Shown here: piece by piece, positions 26,682 through 36,124 of the stretch
How the letters are laid out: each line of letters opens with the position of its first letter
Position numbering within the stretch: the first letter of the stretch is position 1
Assembly (NCBI GenBank): GCA_003353945.1
Contig: PIVM01000030.1
Coordinates: 1 to 45,701 of the forward strand
Direction: 5' to 3'
Length of the DNA: 45,701 nucleotides
From: Gammaproteobacteria bacterium
GTDB lineage: Bacteria; Pseudomonadota; Gammaproteobacteria; Pseudomonadales; PIVM01
The notes under the pieces: generated by a model
The model's input: the letters and a program-made list of their open reading frames with translations, nothing else
The model's database searches: none
What the model was told of the DNA's origin: nothing
Program-made: the position numbers and the translations under genes

Positions 26682-27583
26682 GATGATGAGTGATCCCCCG
26701 TACTGTTACTAGCTTGTTCTTCGGGCAATGTATTGCCAGATGCTTGAGAACCATGATCACCCAGTTGAAACAGGTATTGGCTGATCATCTCTAACTCACC
26801 CACGCTCATGCGGGCGCCATAATCCGGCATAATATCCGGAAACCCTTCTGCAACTTCTGCTTTAGGCGCGATAATGCTTTCGCGAATTTCCGCCAAAGAC
26901 AAACGCTGGGCGACCGTATTCAAATCGGGTCCGACGACGGATTCAACTTTGCCTAGCGTATGACAAGCTCCGCAGGCATATTTGGCCAAAGCCTGCTCTG
27001 GCGTCTGAGCAAACTCAGGCGGTTTTGCCGGAGCAGCCGCAGATGCTGTTTCCGTGCTTTTATCTTCTTCCTTGCTAGCCTCTGGCAAGGTTACAGTGAC
27101 TTTGTATCCGTCCTTGTCCTGCAAATACGCAATGATTGCATCGATTTCAGTCGCTGAAAGCTGTGCGGGTGGTGCATCCGAAGCGGGCATGGGTGATTCG
27201 GTATCATTACTGCCTTTTTTACCGAAGCCTTTCACCACAAAGGCACTGGGATTCACCATTGACTCGCGCAAATATTCTTCAACGGTTTTTGCCTCGCCCT
27301 TGTATTCCGGTTTAGCCAGCGTCTTTTCAAGCTCTCCGACCACATCCATTGCCTCTAAATCGGGCGCTCTTCCCAAATCATTATGACATAGAGGACAACT
27401 GCCCCGGTTGCGGTATAGATCATCACCTAACGCTACAAAATCTCCCATCGTCATCTGCGAAAGATCCACGGCTTTTGGTTCTGGTGGTACTTCCCCGCGA
27501 CGTTGCGGCAACGAATACATTGTTACGGTAAAAGCAATCAGCATCGCCGCACCGAATGAGCAAATCTGTATTAATACTTTCAC
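26678..27583 (-). CDS. membrane-anchored dihaem cytochrome c
   Basis: An uncleaved N-terminal helix (about 5-25) anchors 275 periplasmic residues with two haem c motifs, CPLCH (63-67) and CGACH (204-208). A Pro/Ala/Glu-rich linker (about 165-195) joins the two domains. The gene overlaps the CydA-like gene upstream and the trihaem gene downstream by 4 bp each. The three therefore form a tight translational unit and probably one complex. No known cytochrome oxidase subunit matches closely, although the layout recalls dihaem subunits (CcoP-like) of other terminal oxidases. Confidence 0.82.
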   Translation of the reverse strand: MKVLIQICSFGAAMLIAFTVTMYSLPQRRGEVPPEPKAVDLSQMTMGDFVALGDDLYRNRGSCPLCHNDLGRAPDLEAMDVVGELEKTLAKPEYKGEAKTVEEYLRESMVNPSAFVVKGFGKKGSNDTESPMPASDAPPAQLSATEIDAIIAYLQDKDGYKVTVTLPEASKEEDKSTETASAAAPAKPPEFAQTPEQALAKYACGACHTLGKVESVVGPDLNTVAQRLSLAEIRESIIAPKAEVAEGFPDIMPDYGARMSVGELEMISQYLFQLGDHGSQASGNTLPEEQASNSTGDHSSS

Positions 27584-29433
27584 CGCGCATCACCTCCTAC
27601 TAACCCTGATGCTACCGGTTTAATCTGTCGGACGTTACTCAAATCAGCAACCCAAAAAACAAATAACAGGAAGGTCAGAAAAATGACCGTCGACAGAGAT
27701 ACCATATTGCCGACATAAGCCAGGGTTGGCACATAGTTATCTGGAGAGTTATCTCGCATCACAGTGTAAACGTGCCAGTGACCGCGCATGGCGGAACGCA
27801 CATAACCCATCAATGCCATTAACCAGGTGAAGACAACCGGCAGGGCAAACAACGCATATTGTGAGCGGGCTGATACTCGACCCCAGGTAACAGGCATTTT
27901 TTCAGCCCCCTTAAACATCAAGGTGTCAATCACCACACCGGAGATAATCACCACCACCGTTGAAGCAACTTGCATCACACTCGAACCGACCTTGTACACG
28001 GTATTGGTGTAGTAACCATAGTAAACACCAGCAAATATGATATTGACTGTTGCCACAAGATAAATACAAACCATCAAGGCATTACCCCAGTTTTTCCAAG
28101 GCACTGTAATGACCTTGTCTGCCCTGCGGTATATCTGGAAAGAAAGAAAGGTAAACACGAGCATCAAAAACACGGCTATGTTTTTGGCTGGCATAATACC
28201 CAAGGGCGCCAGTATCGGATGATGACCACCACCGAGCTGCGCTTTTTCTGCAACGGTGTAAATAACGTTATGTGGCGTAACCCACACCAAAAAGCCCAGA
28301 ACCATGACGATGGCTATGTACTTAACCAACCACTGATATCGATCGGCGCCATCTGTTCGCGTCATTCCGGTCCACAGGTAATAATTGGCAGCAAACAAAA
28401 TGGTACAAACCAGCACCGCCTGAATCACAAAGGTCCAGGCCAGTATGCCACCCATCGACATAATCCCCATTTGCTGAGAGTAGGCGTAAACTTCTGCGGT
28501 TAACCAGTACCCGGCAAAAGGCAGAGGTAGAAAACCAAGGATAGCGATAAAATTGGCGGTATACCCCATCCAGTCATAATGCGCTCTATCCTCAGCCGTG
28601 CTGGCATTAAGAAATTTAAATGCTGCATAGGCACCAACCACGGCGCCACCGAAGGCTATATTGGCGATAAAGCGGTGAATATTCAGAGGATTCCATAAAT
28701 GACCGGCCATCGCTTCCCACATCGAACCGGTCACAACACCTTGGGCATCAACCCCTGAAGGCGCCATCATAAAGGTTGACCAGGAATTAGCGACCATCAG
28801 CAATGCCAGCCCCACAAAATTGAGCAATAGTCCCAACCCAACGTGCATCCATTTGCGCTGACCATATCGCATTGCATACCAACCATAGTAATAAATATAC
28901 AGCAACAGGCTTTCGAGGAAGAACAACACCGGGTACACCAGCAACTGCCCCCTGAACACGCGGGTCATATATGACATGAAATCCGGGTATAAGAGAACCA
29001 ACGCAATAGTTAACGCACCGCCAAAAAGTGCCGTGATGGCATAGGAAGTTAAGGTAATCTTCATAAATTCATGGGCCATATCATCGTAGCGATCATCGCT
29101 ACTGAATATGCCAATTAATTCAATCACCAAAACAAAGATGGGAACCGCTAACACAAGTGCGGCAAAAAACAGGTGCAACTGTGCGACTAACCACACCAGG
29201 GAGCGACTGCTTACGCCAACATCTGGATAATCCCCCTCCGATAATCGCGGAGCCCCTTGTGAGCTGGCCCCAGTAACTGCTTCTACAGATTCAGCAGCCT
29301 GTGTGGATGCGGCGTCTGTCGAGGCCACAGCCAAATCACCAAGGCCTAACACAAGCAATAGGACAAGTAACAGGGCACCGCCCAATAGAAGAACAATAGT
29401 GTAACGCTTCAACATTTCAGTAGCAGAGTGCAT
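27580..29433 (-). CDS. cytochrome bd subunit I-like membrane protein (CydA-like)
   Basis: After an N-terminal helix and a long Ala/Ser-rich linker (residues about 30-75), the protein has at least nine membrane helices. CydA landmarks are visible: H87 in AQLHLFF (first core helix), E174 in FFLES, GWYAMRYG with K194 and H197, ANSWSTFMMAPSG (215-227, a classic CydA motif) and H253 in LNIHRF. The hydrophilic Q-loop normally found between helices 6 and 7 appears absent, since GYWLTAEVYAYSQQ leads straight into the next helix. CydB is not encoded nearby. It could be a quinol-oxidising or O2/NO-reducing core wired to c-type cytochromes. Length (617) exceeds CydA (about 520). Confidence 0.78.
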   Translation of the reverse strand: MHSATEMLKRYTIVLLLGGALLLVLLLVLGLGDLAVASTDAASTQAAESVEAVTGASSQGAPRLSEGDYPDVGVSSRSLVWLVAQLHLFFAALVLAVPIFVLVIELIGIFSSDDRYDDMAHEFMKITLTSYAITALFGGALTIALVLLYPDFMSYMTRVFRGQLLVYPVLFFLESLLLYIYYYGWYAMRYGQRKWMHVGLGLLLNFVGLALLMVANSWSTFMMAPSGVDAQGVVTGSMWEAMAGHLWNPLNIHRFIANIAFGGAVVGAYAAFKFLNASTAEDRAHYDWMGYTANFIAILGFLPLPFAGYWLTAEVYAYSQQMGIMSMGGILAWTFVIQAVLVCTILFAANYYLWTGMTRTDGADRYQWLVKYIAIVMVLGFLVWVTPHNVIYTVAEKAQLGGGHHPILAPLGIMPAKNIAVFLMLVFTFLSFQIYRRADKVITVPWKNWGNALMVCIYLVATVNIIFAGVYYGYYTNTVYKVGSSVMQVASTVVVIISGVVIDTLMFKGAEKMPVTWGRVSARSQYALFALPVVFTWLMALMGYVRSAMRGHWHVYTVMRDNSPDNYVPTLAYVGNMVSLSTVIFLTFLLFVFWVADLSNVRQIKPVASGLVGGDAR

Positions 29434-29499
29434 GGTTTATTTCCCAGGGCAACAATCAATTCCGAGCAAGCAACATAAATATTGCAACCTTTAAGCAGG

Positions 29500-29652
29500 T
29501 CAGGACGCAGGTGTCAGGTCAGCATTAAGAGCCAACCCCTGCATACCCATGACCAATAAATCCATGCCGTAAAAAAATACAACCGTTAAAAAAAGGCAGG
29601 TCAGCCAGATCAACAATTGCTGAATAGCGCTGTCTTTGTCTTTATTCATCAT
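29500..29652 (-). CDS. 50-residue single-helix membrane protein at the head of the bd-like operon
   Basis: On the minus strand ATGATG (29652-29647) opens a 50-codon frame ending in TGA at 29502-29500. The product is polar at first (MMNKDKDSAIQQ), then one strongly hydrophobic helix (about 13-37), then a short tail ending DLTPAS. No strong ribosome site precedes it. It sits 66 bp before the CydA-like gene. Small one-helix subunits (CydX/CbdX, CcoQ) accompany bd and cbb3 oxidases, so it could be an analogous accessory subunit. It has no clear sequence match to CydX that I can see. Confidence 0.5.
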   Translation of the reverse strand: MMNKDKDSAIQQLLIWLTCLFLTVVFFYGMDLLVMGMQGLALNADLTPAS

Positions 29653-30369
29653 TAAATATTACACAGTCGAAGCGATTTAAAGATAACCCTGTGTGAGGCA
29701 CACAGGTGTTAGGTGGATACATCGTTTACTCTATTAGGTAACCGTTCAGACACAGAACTTACAAATGAAGTCCAAGCAGTCTCTATTCACCCTTTATTGA
29801 CATACCCTCTGCCAAAACACGATACCGATGCTTGGCCATTTGACAATTTGACTCTACTTAAACATTTGCCTATTAACCCTGATCTAAAACAAAAAAAATT
29901 ACTGGCAGACCAACCGGTACACAATAGCGCGCAATATTGCCCTATTTCTCGGGTAACTATCGCGACAAGCATAATAAACAAGTTCTAAAGAAAAGACCTG
30001 AGAAATCCAGCTGTTTTCAGTTCAAATGGCTTATTGGCGAAGCAAAATCCTGAGCGAATCGCTACTTTAACAGGTGATTTTTAAACCATCAAATAAGGCA
30101 TCAAAATTAATTACAATTTAGTAATTAATCTCATGCCAATGGCTCACAACAAGCGCCCAGCATAGCAGTAATAAAAAAACAATGAAATTCAAGCTATACA
30201 TTTGTTTCAAAAGACAATTAAATAACTTCTGCATTGTCTAACAATCAGAAAGTATGCACCCATATAAACGTTGAGATGCCACTTAATACTGTACAAAAAA
30301 CGATTAATATTTGACGACAGTAATGCCAGTCGATGATACAAACCCCTGCTTCTTTTCTATCCACTTTTA
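29653..30369. other. 717-bp control region of the bd-like operon
   Basis: The narX gene ends on the left-hand strand at 30370 and the bd-like operon begins at 29652, so its promoter must lie here. There is a perfect hairpin CCTGTGTG-agg-CACACAGG (29688-29706) 36 bp before the first ATG, and a perfect ATTAATTAC-N6-GTAATTAAT palindrome at 30106-30129. I found no TTGAT-N4-ATCAA box. A 91-codon GTG-started frame on the plus strand (29713-29988) is not convincing. Confidence 0.55.
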
Positions 30370-32208
30370 TCAAACAGATCTCAAGGATTGCGGATGAAAA
30401 TCCAAAGCAATTCTAACCCCCCCGCTCGCTCTGTTCGATATTTGCAGTCCTCCATGTAAACTGCGTGCCCGCTCCTGCATAATGGCTAAACCATAGTGAT
30501 GTAACTTTTCAGGGTTTTCACCCAACCCCTTACCATCATCCTCAACAATCACTTCAATAGCACCATCGGATTTTCGCAACAGCGTCAACCATGCATTTTC
30601 CCCATTGGAGTGACTCACAATATTGGATATCGCTTCACGAATAATCTGTAGACAATGAATCTCTTCATTAGGTGTAAGCTGTATGCCGTCTAACTGATGG
30701 TCATAGTGAAATTGGATATCACTGCGTTCTGAAAACTCTCGAATCGTTCCCGAAAGTGCGGGCGCCAATCCGAGAGAATCCAGCTGTAAACGAAAAGTCG
30801 TCAATAATTCTCGCAATTGCCGATAAGCTGAATCTACACCTTCTCGAATGTCCGCCACGACTTCATCAAGCACGTCTTTGGGTGACTCGTTCTCTATCGC
30901 CTTTTTCAACCTACTCACTTGAAATTTCTGATAAGACAGCGCCTGAGCCAGAGAATCATGCAATTCTCGAGCAATAGTCGTACGCTCCTCAACAAGAATG
31001 AGGTAACTTTCCTGTTGATGCTGTTGCTGCATACTGAGTCCATTGGCAATAACATCAGCAACAGCATTTATTAACTGATTCTGCCAAGCATCGAGCGGTA
31101 TATTTTTTAATCGTTTTACTATCAGTTCACCGTAATAATATTGCTGTTTCTTAACCGGAAAACTAGACAACAGATTGCTACTGTTTTGGCCGTTCTTGCA
31201 ATTGATTAACTTCAATTGTGCTTCACAATTCTGAGGATGACAAAAAGACGGCTTGCCCTGTTGTTGTTCGTAGAGACAATGATGAGAGATATCGCCCTCG
31301 CCTTCCAAACAGAGTGCCACCTCCTGCAGTCCAGCGGTATTTCGTAAATCACCTAAGATACTTATAATCAAAACATCCGGTTGCTGGTACCCCTCGTTGA
31401 TTTTGCGGCTACTCTCATAGAGCAAAACCAAACTTTCATTGCTGCGTCTCAATTCGGCCGTTTTTTCCTCAACCAGACTTTCCAGTCTGCCGTACAATTT
31501 TGACAAATCCTCCGCCATTTGATTAAAACTGCTACTTAACAAACCCAGTTCGTCATCCCTGTTATGCATAATTCGACTATTAAAGTCACCACCACGAATA
31601 CGTCCTGCGTTGACCACTAGCTCTTTTAAAGGGTTAACTACATTAGTTTGTAATTTAACTAACATGATAAAAACAACAAACAATGTCAGCGCTAAACTAA
31701 AAAACTGCACAATACGCAGCAATCGTATTTTTGATTCAAAACTCTTCTCTAACAGCTTAACCATTAAGTCTATATTATTCACAAAATCATCTACGTTCTT
31801 TAAATAGGGGTGTTCACGATCAAGAACGTGAGACCTGTCCTGTAACATCGGTTTCATTCGCTGTTGCCATTGCCTGTCGATACCAAAATATGATTGTTTC
31901 ATCTCATCGGAAACGTTACGTGTAAGCACACCTTTTAGCATGGGTTCATTTAAACGCCGTTCAAAATCGAGCAAAGCAATTTCCATTTGTTTTGCATCCT
32001 TCAATAATATTTTTGTCGCAATGCGATAAGATTGCATGCGCAGTGATCCAGCAATATTAATTGCCGCCGCATCACCTTCAACCGATTCAGTTGTCATTGT
32101 CGACCCTACTATCACGACCAGTGTTGAAAAAATAATCGCCGCAAGAGCCAGACCTGTTCTTAAAACAAGCGATTGTGTTACGCTTGGCCGCTCATCCATT
32201 TTGTTCAT
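30370..32208 (-). CDS. narX: NarX-type nitrate/nitrite sensor histidine kinase
   Basis: The 612-residue protein has a first membrane helix (about 17-38), a periplasmic sensor with the NarX/NarQ P-box (DAAAINIAGSLRMQSYR, 46-62), which binds nitrate, and a second helix (about 165-185). A HAMP domain (about 187-240) follows. A central module with C300, C311, C323, C328 and C337 recalls the cysteine cluster of NarX. The HisKA_3 phosphoacceptor is H417 in ARELHDSLAQ, and an HATPase domain has NIVSHS and DDGKGLG. It should phosphorylate the NarL encoded at 36125-36769. It lies 26 bp after the kinase/phosphatase gene in a common minus-strand operon. Confidence 0.92.
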   Translation of the reverse strand: MNKMDERPSVTQSLVLRTGLALAAIIFSTLVVIVGSTMTTESVEGDAAAINIAGSLRMQSYRIATKILLKDAKQMEIALLDFERRLNEPMLKGVLTRNVSDEMKQSYFGIDRQWQQRMKPMLQDRSHVLDREHPYLKNVDDFVNNIDLMVKLLEKSFESKIRLLRIVQFFSLALTLFVVFIMLVKLQTNVVNPLKELVVNAGRIRGGDFNSRIMHNRDDELGLLSSSFNQMAEDLSKLYGRLESLVEEKTAELRRSNESLVLLYESSRKINEGYQQPDVLIISILGDLRNTAGLQEVALCLEGEGDISHHCLYEQQQGKPSFCHPQNCEAQLKLINCKNGQNSSNLLSSFPVKKQQYYYGELIVKRLKNIPLDAWQNQLINAVADVIANGLSMQQQHQQESYLILVEERTTIARELHDSLAQALSYQKFQVSRLKKAIENESPKDVLDEVVADIREGVDSAYRQLRELLTTFRLQLDSLGLAPALSGTIREFSERSDIQFHYDHQLDGIQLTPNEEIHCLQIIREAISNIVSHSNGENAWLTLLRKSDGAIEVIVEDDGKGLGENPEKLHHYGLAIMQERARSLHGGLQISNRASGGVRIALDFHPQSLRSV

Positions 32209-32234
32209 ATCTATTTACTCATAAAAAAACAGTT

Positions 32235-34022
32235 TTAGATAAAATAAACCAGAATAGCCAGAATAATCGAACCTGCCCAAAAAAAACTAAACACCACAGC
32301 AACATCGACAGTAGGCAATGTATCCTCCAAATGAATCATATACTCATTGGTAAGAAACCCGGGATTAGGTTGGCTTAGATCCTTTATAAAACTGTCCAGG
32401 TCTGGATAGCGGTCCGCCGGATTGATCGACACGGCCTTTTTCAAGGCGCCATCAAACCATATCGGTATTTCCTGGTTATGTTTAAAGCTCAAGGTATACT
32501 TGATCTTTTTGAAATCGTTTTCTGTTTTACATTTTTCCAGTGCATTCTCATAAGGAAATGTCTCAGTTAACATCTCGTAGACAATGCTTGCCAAACTAAA
32601 CTGATCCATCTTGGTATTAGCAGCCTTTCCCAGTATGTATTCAGGATCAGTATAATTGACAGTCCCTAAAACTTCAGCGGCGTCAATCGAGCTTTGAATC
32701 TCGGCAATACTGGCGACATGGACCGACCCAAGATCAACAATTTTCACCTTCCCCTGTTGGTCAATAATAATATTACCCGGTTTAAGGTCGCGATGGATGG
32801 TTTCCACGTCGTGCAATGCAATAACACCTGCAGCAATGCCCTTCGCAATGGCTAACACTTTGCCGCCTGTAGGTCGTTTATTCCTGAGCATCCAGGACTC
32901 TAACGACTCTCCCTCAACATATTCCATTAAATAGTAGAGGAAACTTTTTTTTCGATCCGGTGTAATCACTTTAACAACATGTTCACTATCAATGCGCCGA
33001 CCTACCCACTCCTCAACACAAAATCGGTCGATATAGGCAGAATCATCCTGATAATTGATAGAAGGCGTCTTCATCACCAGCTGCCTGTCAGTCTGTTCAT
33101 CGACAACCAGATAAACCTGGCTGCGCGAACTGGCATGAATTTCCTTTATCACGCGATAACCATCCACCTTATAACCGACCGACAAAGGCGGTGGAAATGG
33201 TTTCATGCTGAGCAGGTTGTGCAAATCATCACTGCCTCTGGCAGACAGTTCAGTCGTCTGAAAAATCTGGCAGCTAATATTGTCTTTGCTGCCGTTGGCC
33301 AATGCCATTTCACTGAGTTGCTGACAAGTATCCGTTAAATCGTCCGTGCCGTATTGAATCACTTTTTGCAAAGACTGCAGATCAATAAAATCATGGATAC
33401 CATCGGTGGTCATTAAAAAACAGTCGTTTTCTCGTAAAACAAACTGACGATAATCAACTTGAAGCGCCACATCAATACCCATGGCCCGAGTGAGCGCATA
33501 ACTGTTTTGATTAAGCTCAGAATGATCTTCCGTGAGCGTCTCCAGTCGATCACCACGCAGCAGGTGAATTCTTGAATCGCCAACATGAAAGATATGTGCA
33601 ATATGGGATTTGACGACAACGAGGCTTAATGTTGTAGCATAGCCGCGAGAGGGTTCCTGAAACTCATGGTTTTTAGCATAAAGTTTCCGGTTTATGGCGG
33701 TCAGCGTATTATGACCTGCTTTTTTAACGCTCCACAATTCAGGGGTGTGATAATACTCACGTACAAACAAGCTGGCACACAGCTCACTAGCCTCCTTGCC
33801 TTTTTCAGCCGTACTGACGCCATCAGCTATCAGAAAAACCGCGCCCTTTGTTGTTAAGGCGGGTTCCTCAGGCAGATAGGCCTCAACACTGTCATCGTTG
33901 TGTTCTTTTGCACCGGCAATACTGCAATAGCCATAACGAAGATGCAGCGCCGCGGTGAACACTCCATCATCGCTCTTTTCTCTCTTTTCTTTATTTTCGG
34001 CAGGCAGGGCATTGTCTACCAT
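32235..34022 (-). CDS. PP2C phosphatase / Ser-Thr protein kinase fusion
   Basis: Residues about 28-275 are a PP2C-type phosphatase: NDD near 42-44, ADGVS (66-70), GDSR near 155 and the metal-binding DG-I-H-D segment. Residues about 290-545 are a Hanks-type kinase with a β3 Lys in QLVMKTP, the catalytic loop HRDLKPGN, and a DFG-equivalent DLGS (Gly shifted, Phe replaced by Leu). A single helix near the C-terminus (about 570-592) tethers it to the inner membrane. GGGGAA precedes the ATG. Fusions of this type lie beside nitrate transporters in pseudomonads (for example next to nasA). Here it is placed between a NarK/NasA-type transporter and narX, suggesting it tunes nitrate uptake or signalling. 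The target is unknown. Confidence 0.88.
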   Translation of the reverse strand: MVDNALPAENKEKREKSDDGVFTAALHLRYGYCSIAGAKEHNDDSVEAYLPEEPALTTKGAVFLIADGVSTAEKGKEASELCASLFVREYYHTPELWSVKKAGHNTLTAINRKLYAKNHEFQEPSRGYATTLSLVVVKSHIAHIFHVGDSRIHLLRGDRLETLTEDHSELNQNSYALTRAMGIDVALQVDYRQFVLRENDCFLMTTDGIHDFIDLQSLQKVIQYGTDDLTDTCQQLSEMALANGSKDNISCQIFQTTELSARGSDDLHNLLSMKPFPPPLSVGYKVDGYRVIKEIHASSRSQVYLVVDEQTDRQLVMKTPSINYQDDSAYIDRFCVEEWVGRRIDSEHVVKVITPDRKKSFLYYLMEYVEGESLESWMLRNKRPTGGKVLAIAKGIAAGVIALHDVETIHRDLKPGNIIIDQQGKVKIVDLGSVHVASIAEIQSSIDAAEVLGTVNYTDPEYILGKAANTKMDQFSLASIVYEMLTETFPYENALEKCKTENDFKKIKYTLSFKHNQEIPIWFDGALKKAVSINPADRYPDLDSFIKDLSQPNPGFLTNEYMIHLEDTLPTVDVAVVFSFFWAGSIILAILVYFI

Positions 34023-34120
34023 GTTCTTCCCCGTGCATGACCTTCACATAGCTTGCTGGCGATGCTGATCACATGGGCGACACCCTGTTTTCAAACCATC
34101 GATAGACGGAGTATCTCCGA

Positions 34121-35611
34121 CTATGACACTTCGATCAACTGTACTGTGCCATCCGGCAACACTTCTGTCATATGCCCTTCGGGCTCGTCCAGGAAGAAAA
34201 TAAACAACCAGACCACCGCAGCAGATGCGCCAATGACCATAAAAAACGTAGAGTAATCCACAAAAGACAGGACCGTCAGATAGATAACCGCTCCCACATT
34301 ACCATAAGCGCCTGCCATCCCAGCAATTTGGCCCGTCATTCGACGCTTAACCAATGGTACCATTGCAAACACGGCTCCTTCACCCGCTTGCACAAAGAAC
34401 GAACATGCCATCGTGGAAATTACAGCCAGAGGTATCCACCAGTTGCTGTCAATCGTGCTCAGAATAAAATATCCAATGGTCAAACCGGCGATCAAAACAG
34501 ACAGAGTGGCCTTACGACCAAACTTATCACTCAATAAGCCGCCACTCGGTCGTGCTACCAGATTCATAAATGCAAAGCCCGATGCCAGCAGCCCCGCTTT
34601 AACGGGATCCAGGCTGTCAAATGTTTCAAGGAAAAACAGCGGTAACATGGAGACAACTGCTAGCTCTGAACCAAAAGTAACAAAATAGGCGATATCCAAT
34701 ACTGCGACCTGCTTGAACTTATAGCGCTGATTTTCCGCCACACCGTGTTGGAGCATTTCCTCATTGACATGATGAATGCGACTGACCTGAAAGAAAAACA
34801 ATAGAACCAAACCCACATACATAATGATGCTGGTGGTCTCTGTCAGCAAACCCAGTTTTGCTGGCGACAACTTCCAGGTTAATACAGCGAGGGCAACGTA
34901 CATCGGAACACACATTGCAATATAGAAGTAATAATCAAATTTGCTGGTAACTTCCAGACCACCGTGTTTTTTGGGTTTGAAATAGGTAGAACCCTTCGGC
35001 GTATTTCGTGCGAACACGAAGTAAAAGATACCATAAAAGAAAGCAACAACACCGGTCAGTGCAATGGCATAACGCCAGGAATCCTGTGGGTCGATTGAAT
35101 CGAACGCACCAAAAAAATAGGCAATCGAAGGCAGAGTCATGGCACCAGCGGCTGAACCAAAATTACCCCAACCACCATAAACACCTTCGGCAACTCCAAC
35201 CGTTTTGGCAGGAAACCATTCGCCGACCATACGAATACCAATAACAAATCCAGCGCCAACAAAACCGAGTAAAAACCGTAATAATGCCAGTTGTTCATAA
35301 CTGTTTGACATTGAGAAGGCAAAACAGATTAAAGATGAAATGATCAATAAGGCACTGTAAACATGCCGTGGGCCGTATTTATCAACCAGAGTACCAATGA
35401 CTATCCTTGCCGGAATAGTGATTGCCACATTAAGAATCATCAAAGCCTTAACCTGCTGTGAGGTCAAATCAAACGCTTCTTTAATAAATACCAATAACGG
35501 GGCGTGACTAAACCAGACAACAAAAGTGATAAAAAAAGCGATCCAGGTGATATGCAGTGTCCGGATACTTTTATCGCCAAAATTGAGTAGATTGAGTTTT
35601 TCCGCAGACAT
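34121..35611 (-). CDS. NarK/NasA-type nitrate/nitrite transporter (MFS)
   Basis: A 12-helix major-facilitator protein of 496 residues with the nitrate-porter signatures [16 protein letters not shown] (about 117-132) and [12 protein letters not shown] (about 145-156). In the second half there is a matching [17 protein letters not shown] stretch near 430-446. GGAGAA lies upstream of the ATG. It is the first gene of the transporter-kinase/phosphatase-narX operon. It resembles the NasA/NarU side of the family more than the narK1/narK2 pair encoded downstream, and could import nitrate for assimilation or respiration. Upstream lies a composite NarL/FNR promoter. Confidence 0.88.
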   Translation of the reverse strand: MSAEKLNLLNFGDKSIRTLHITWIAFFITFVVWFSHAPLLVFIKEAFDLTSQQVKALMILNVAITIPARIVIGTLVDKYGPRHVYSALLIISSLICFAFSMSNSYEQLALLRFLLGFVGAGFVIGIRMVGEWFPAKTVGVAEGVYGGWGNFGSAAGAMTLPSIAYFFGAFDSIDPQDSWRYAIALTGVVAFFYGIFYFVFARNTPKGSTYFKPKKHGGLEVTSKFDYYFYIAMCVPMYVALAVLTWKLSPAKLGLLTETTSIIMYVGLVLLFFFQVSRIHHVNEEMLQHGVAENQRYKFKQVAVLDIAYFVTFGSELAVVSMLPLFFLETFDSLDPVKAGLLASGFAFMNLVARPSGGLLSDKFGRKATLSVLIAGLTIGYFILSTIDSNWWIPLAVISTMACSFFVQAGEGAVFAMVPLVKRRMTGQIAGMAGAYGNVGAVIYLTVLSFVDYSTFFMVIGASAAVVWLFIFFLDEPEGHMTEVLPDGTVQLIEVS

Positions 35612-36124
35612 CGTATGTTCTCCGATTCAAACAGGTGAGGAGCTGGTCAGTTACTGACGTAAGTGCTGTGAAAAAAAATGATTATCCAACCTTGGGGCAA
35701 TCTTTTGTTTTCACGACCCTAAAAAACTAATCCCATGTACCGTCAACATCATATCGTCGATATAACGCAGAAACCGTCCATTAATAACGCATTATAGCTG
35801 GCATTTTCGAGACAATGTTTCGATTCGTTTGCCTTATCGCCGCAGTTAAAATATAAGAGCGCACACCGGCTTGAACTGATCTAGATCAATACTCAAGAAA
35901 CCTGTCGTTTTGCAACAACCTTGTGCCTACCACTTTAGAGGTAAGACGGAAAAACATTTAACACAATGTTTTTTCAGGGATTTTTTAGTATGATAGAAAC
36001 GGAAGGTATACAAGAAATGCACTATCGGGTATTTGGAGGTATGTAACAGACTTCAGAGCAAAAACTCTTCAAATACGCATTATCAATGTGGTATTCGCAC
36101 AGCCAGATGGGGCAAGGAGCAAGC
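35612..36124. other. 513-bp gap holding the transporter operon promoter and leader
   Basis: Apart from the NarL/FNR promoter described above, no coding frame is supported. The long leader (about 35612-35841) has no strong hairpin I can point to. A further NarL-like half site lies near 36031-36040 (GGAGGTA). Confidence 0.5.
35850..35943 (-). promoter_or_regulatory. FNR- and NarL-type promoter of the transporter/narX operon
   Basis: Reading on the minus strand, a NarL 7-2-7 site (TACCTCT-aa-AGTGGTA, 35928-35943) is followed 53 bp downstream (centre to centre) by an FNR/Dnr box TTGAT-ctag-ATCAG (35876-35889, one mismatch), and then by a -10-like TATATT (35850-35855). With the FNR box at -41.5 the start of transcription falls near 35841, leaving a leader of about 230 nt before the ATG at 35611. 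Confidence 0.65.

Noticed and set aside
29713-29988. 91-codon frame starting with GTG in the bd-operon control region
   Set aside because: No ribosome site and no recognisable motif; it faces the opposite way to the flanking genes and overlaps their likely promoter.
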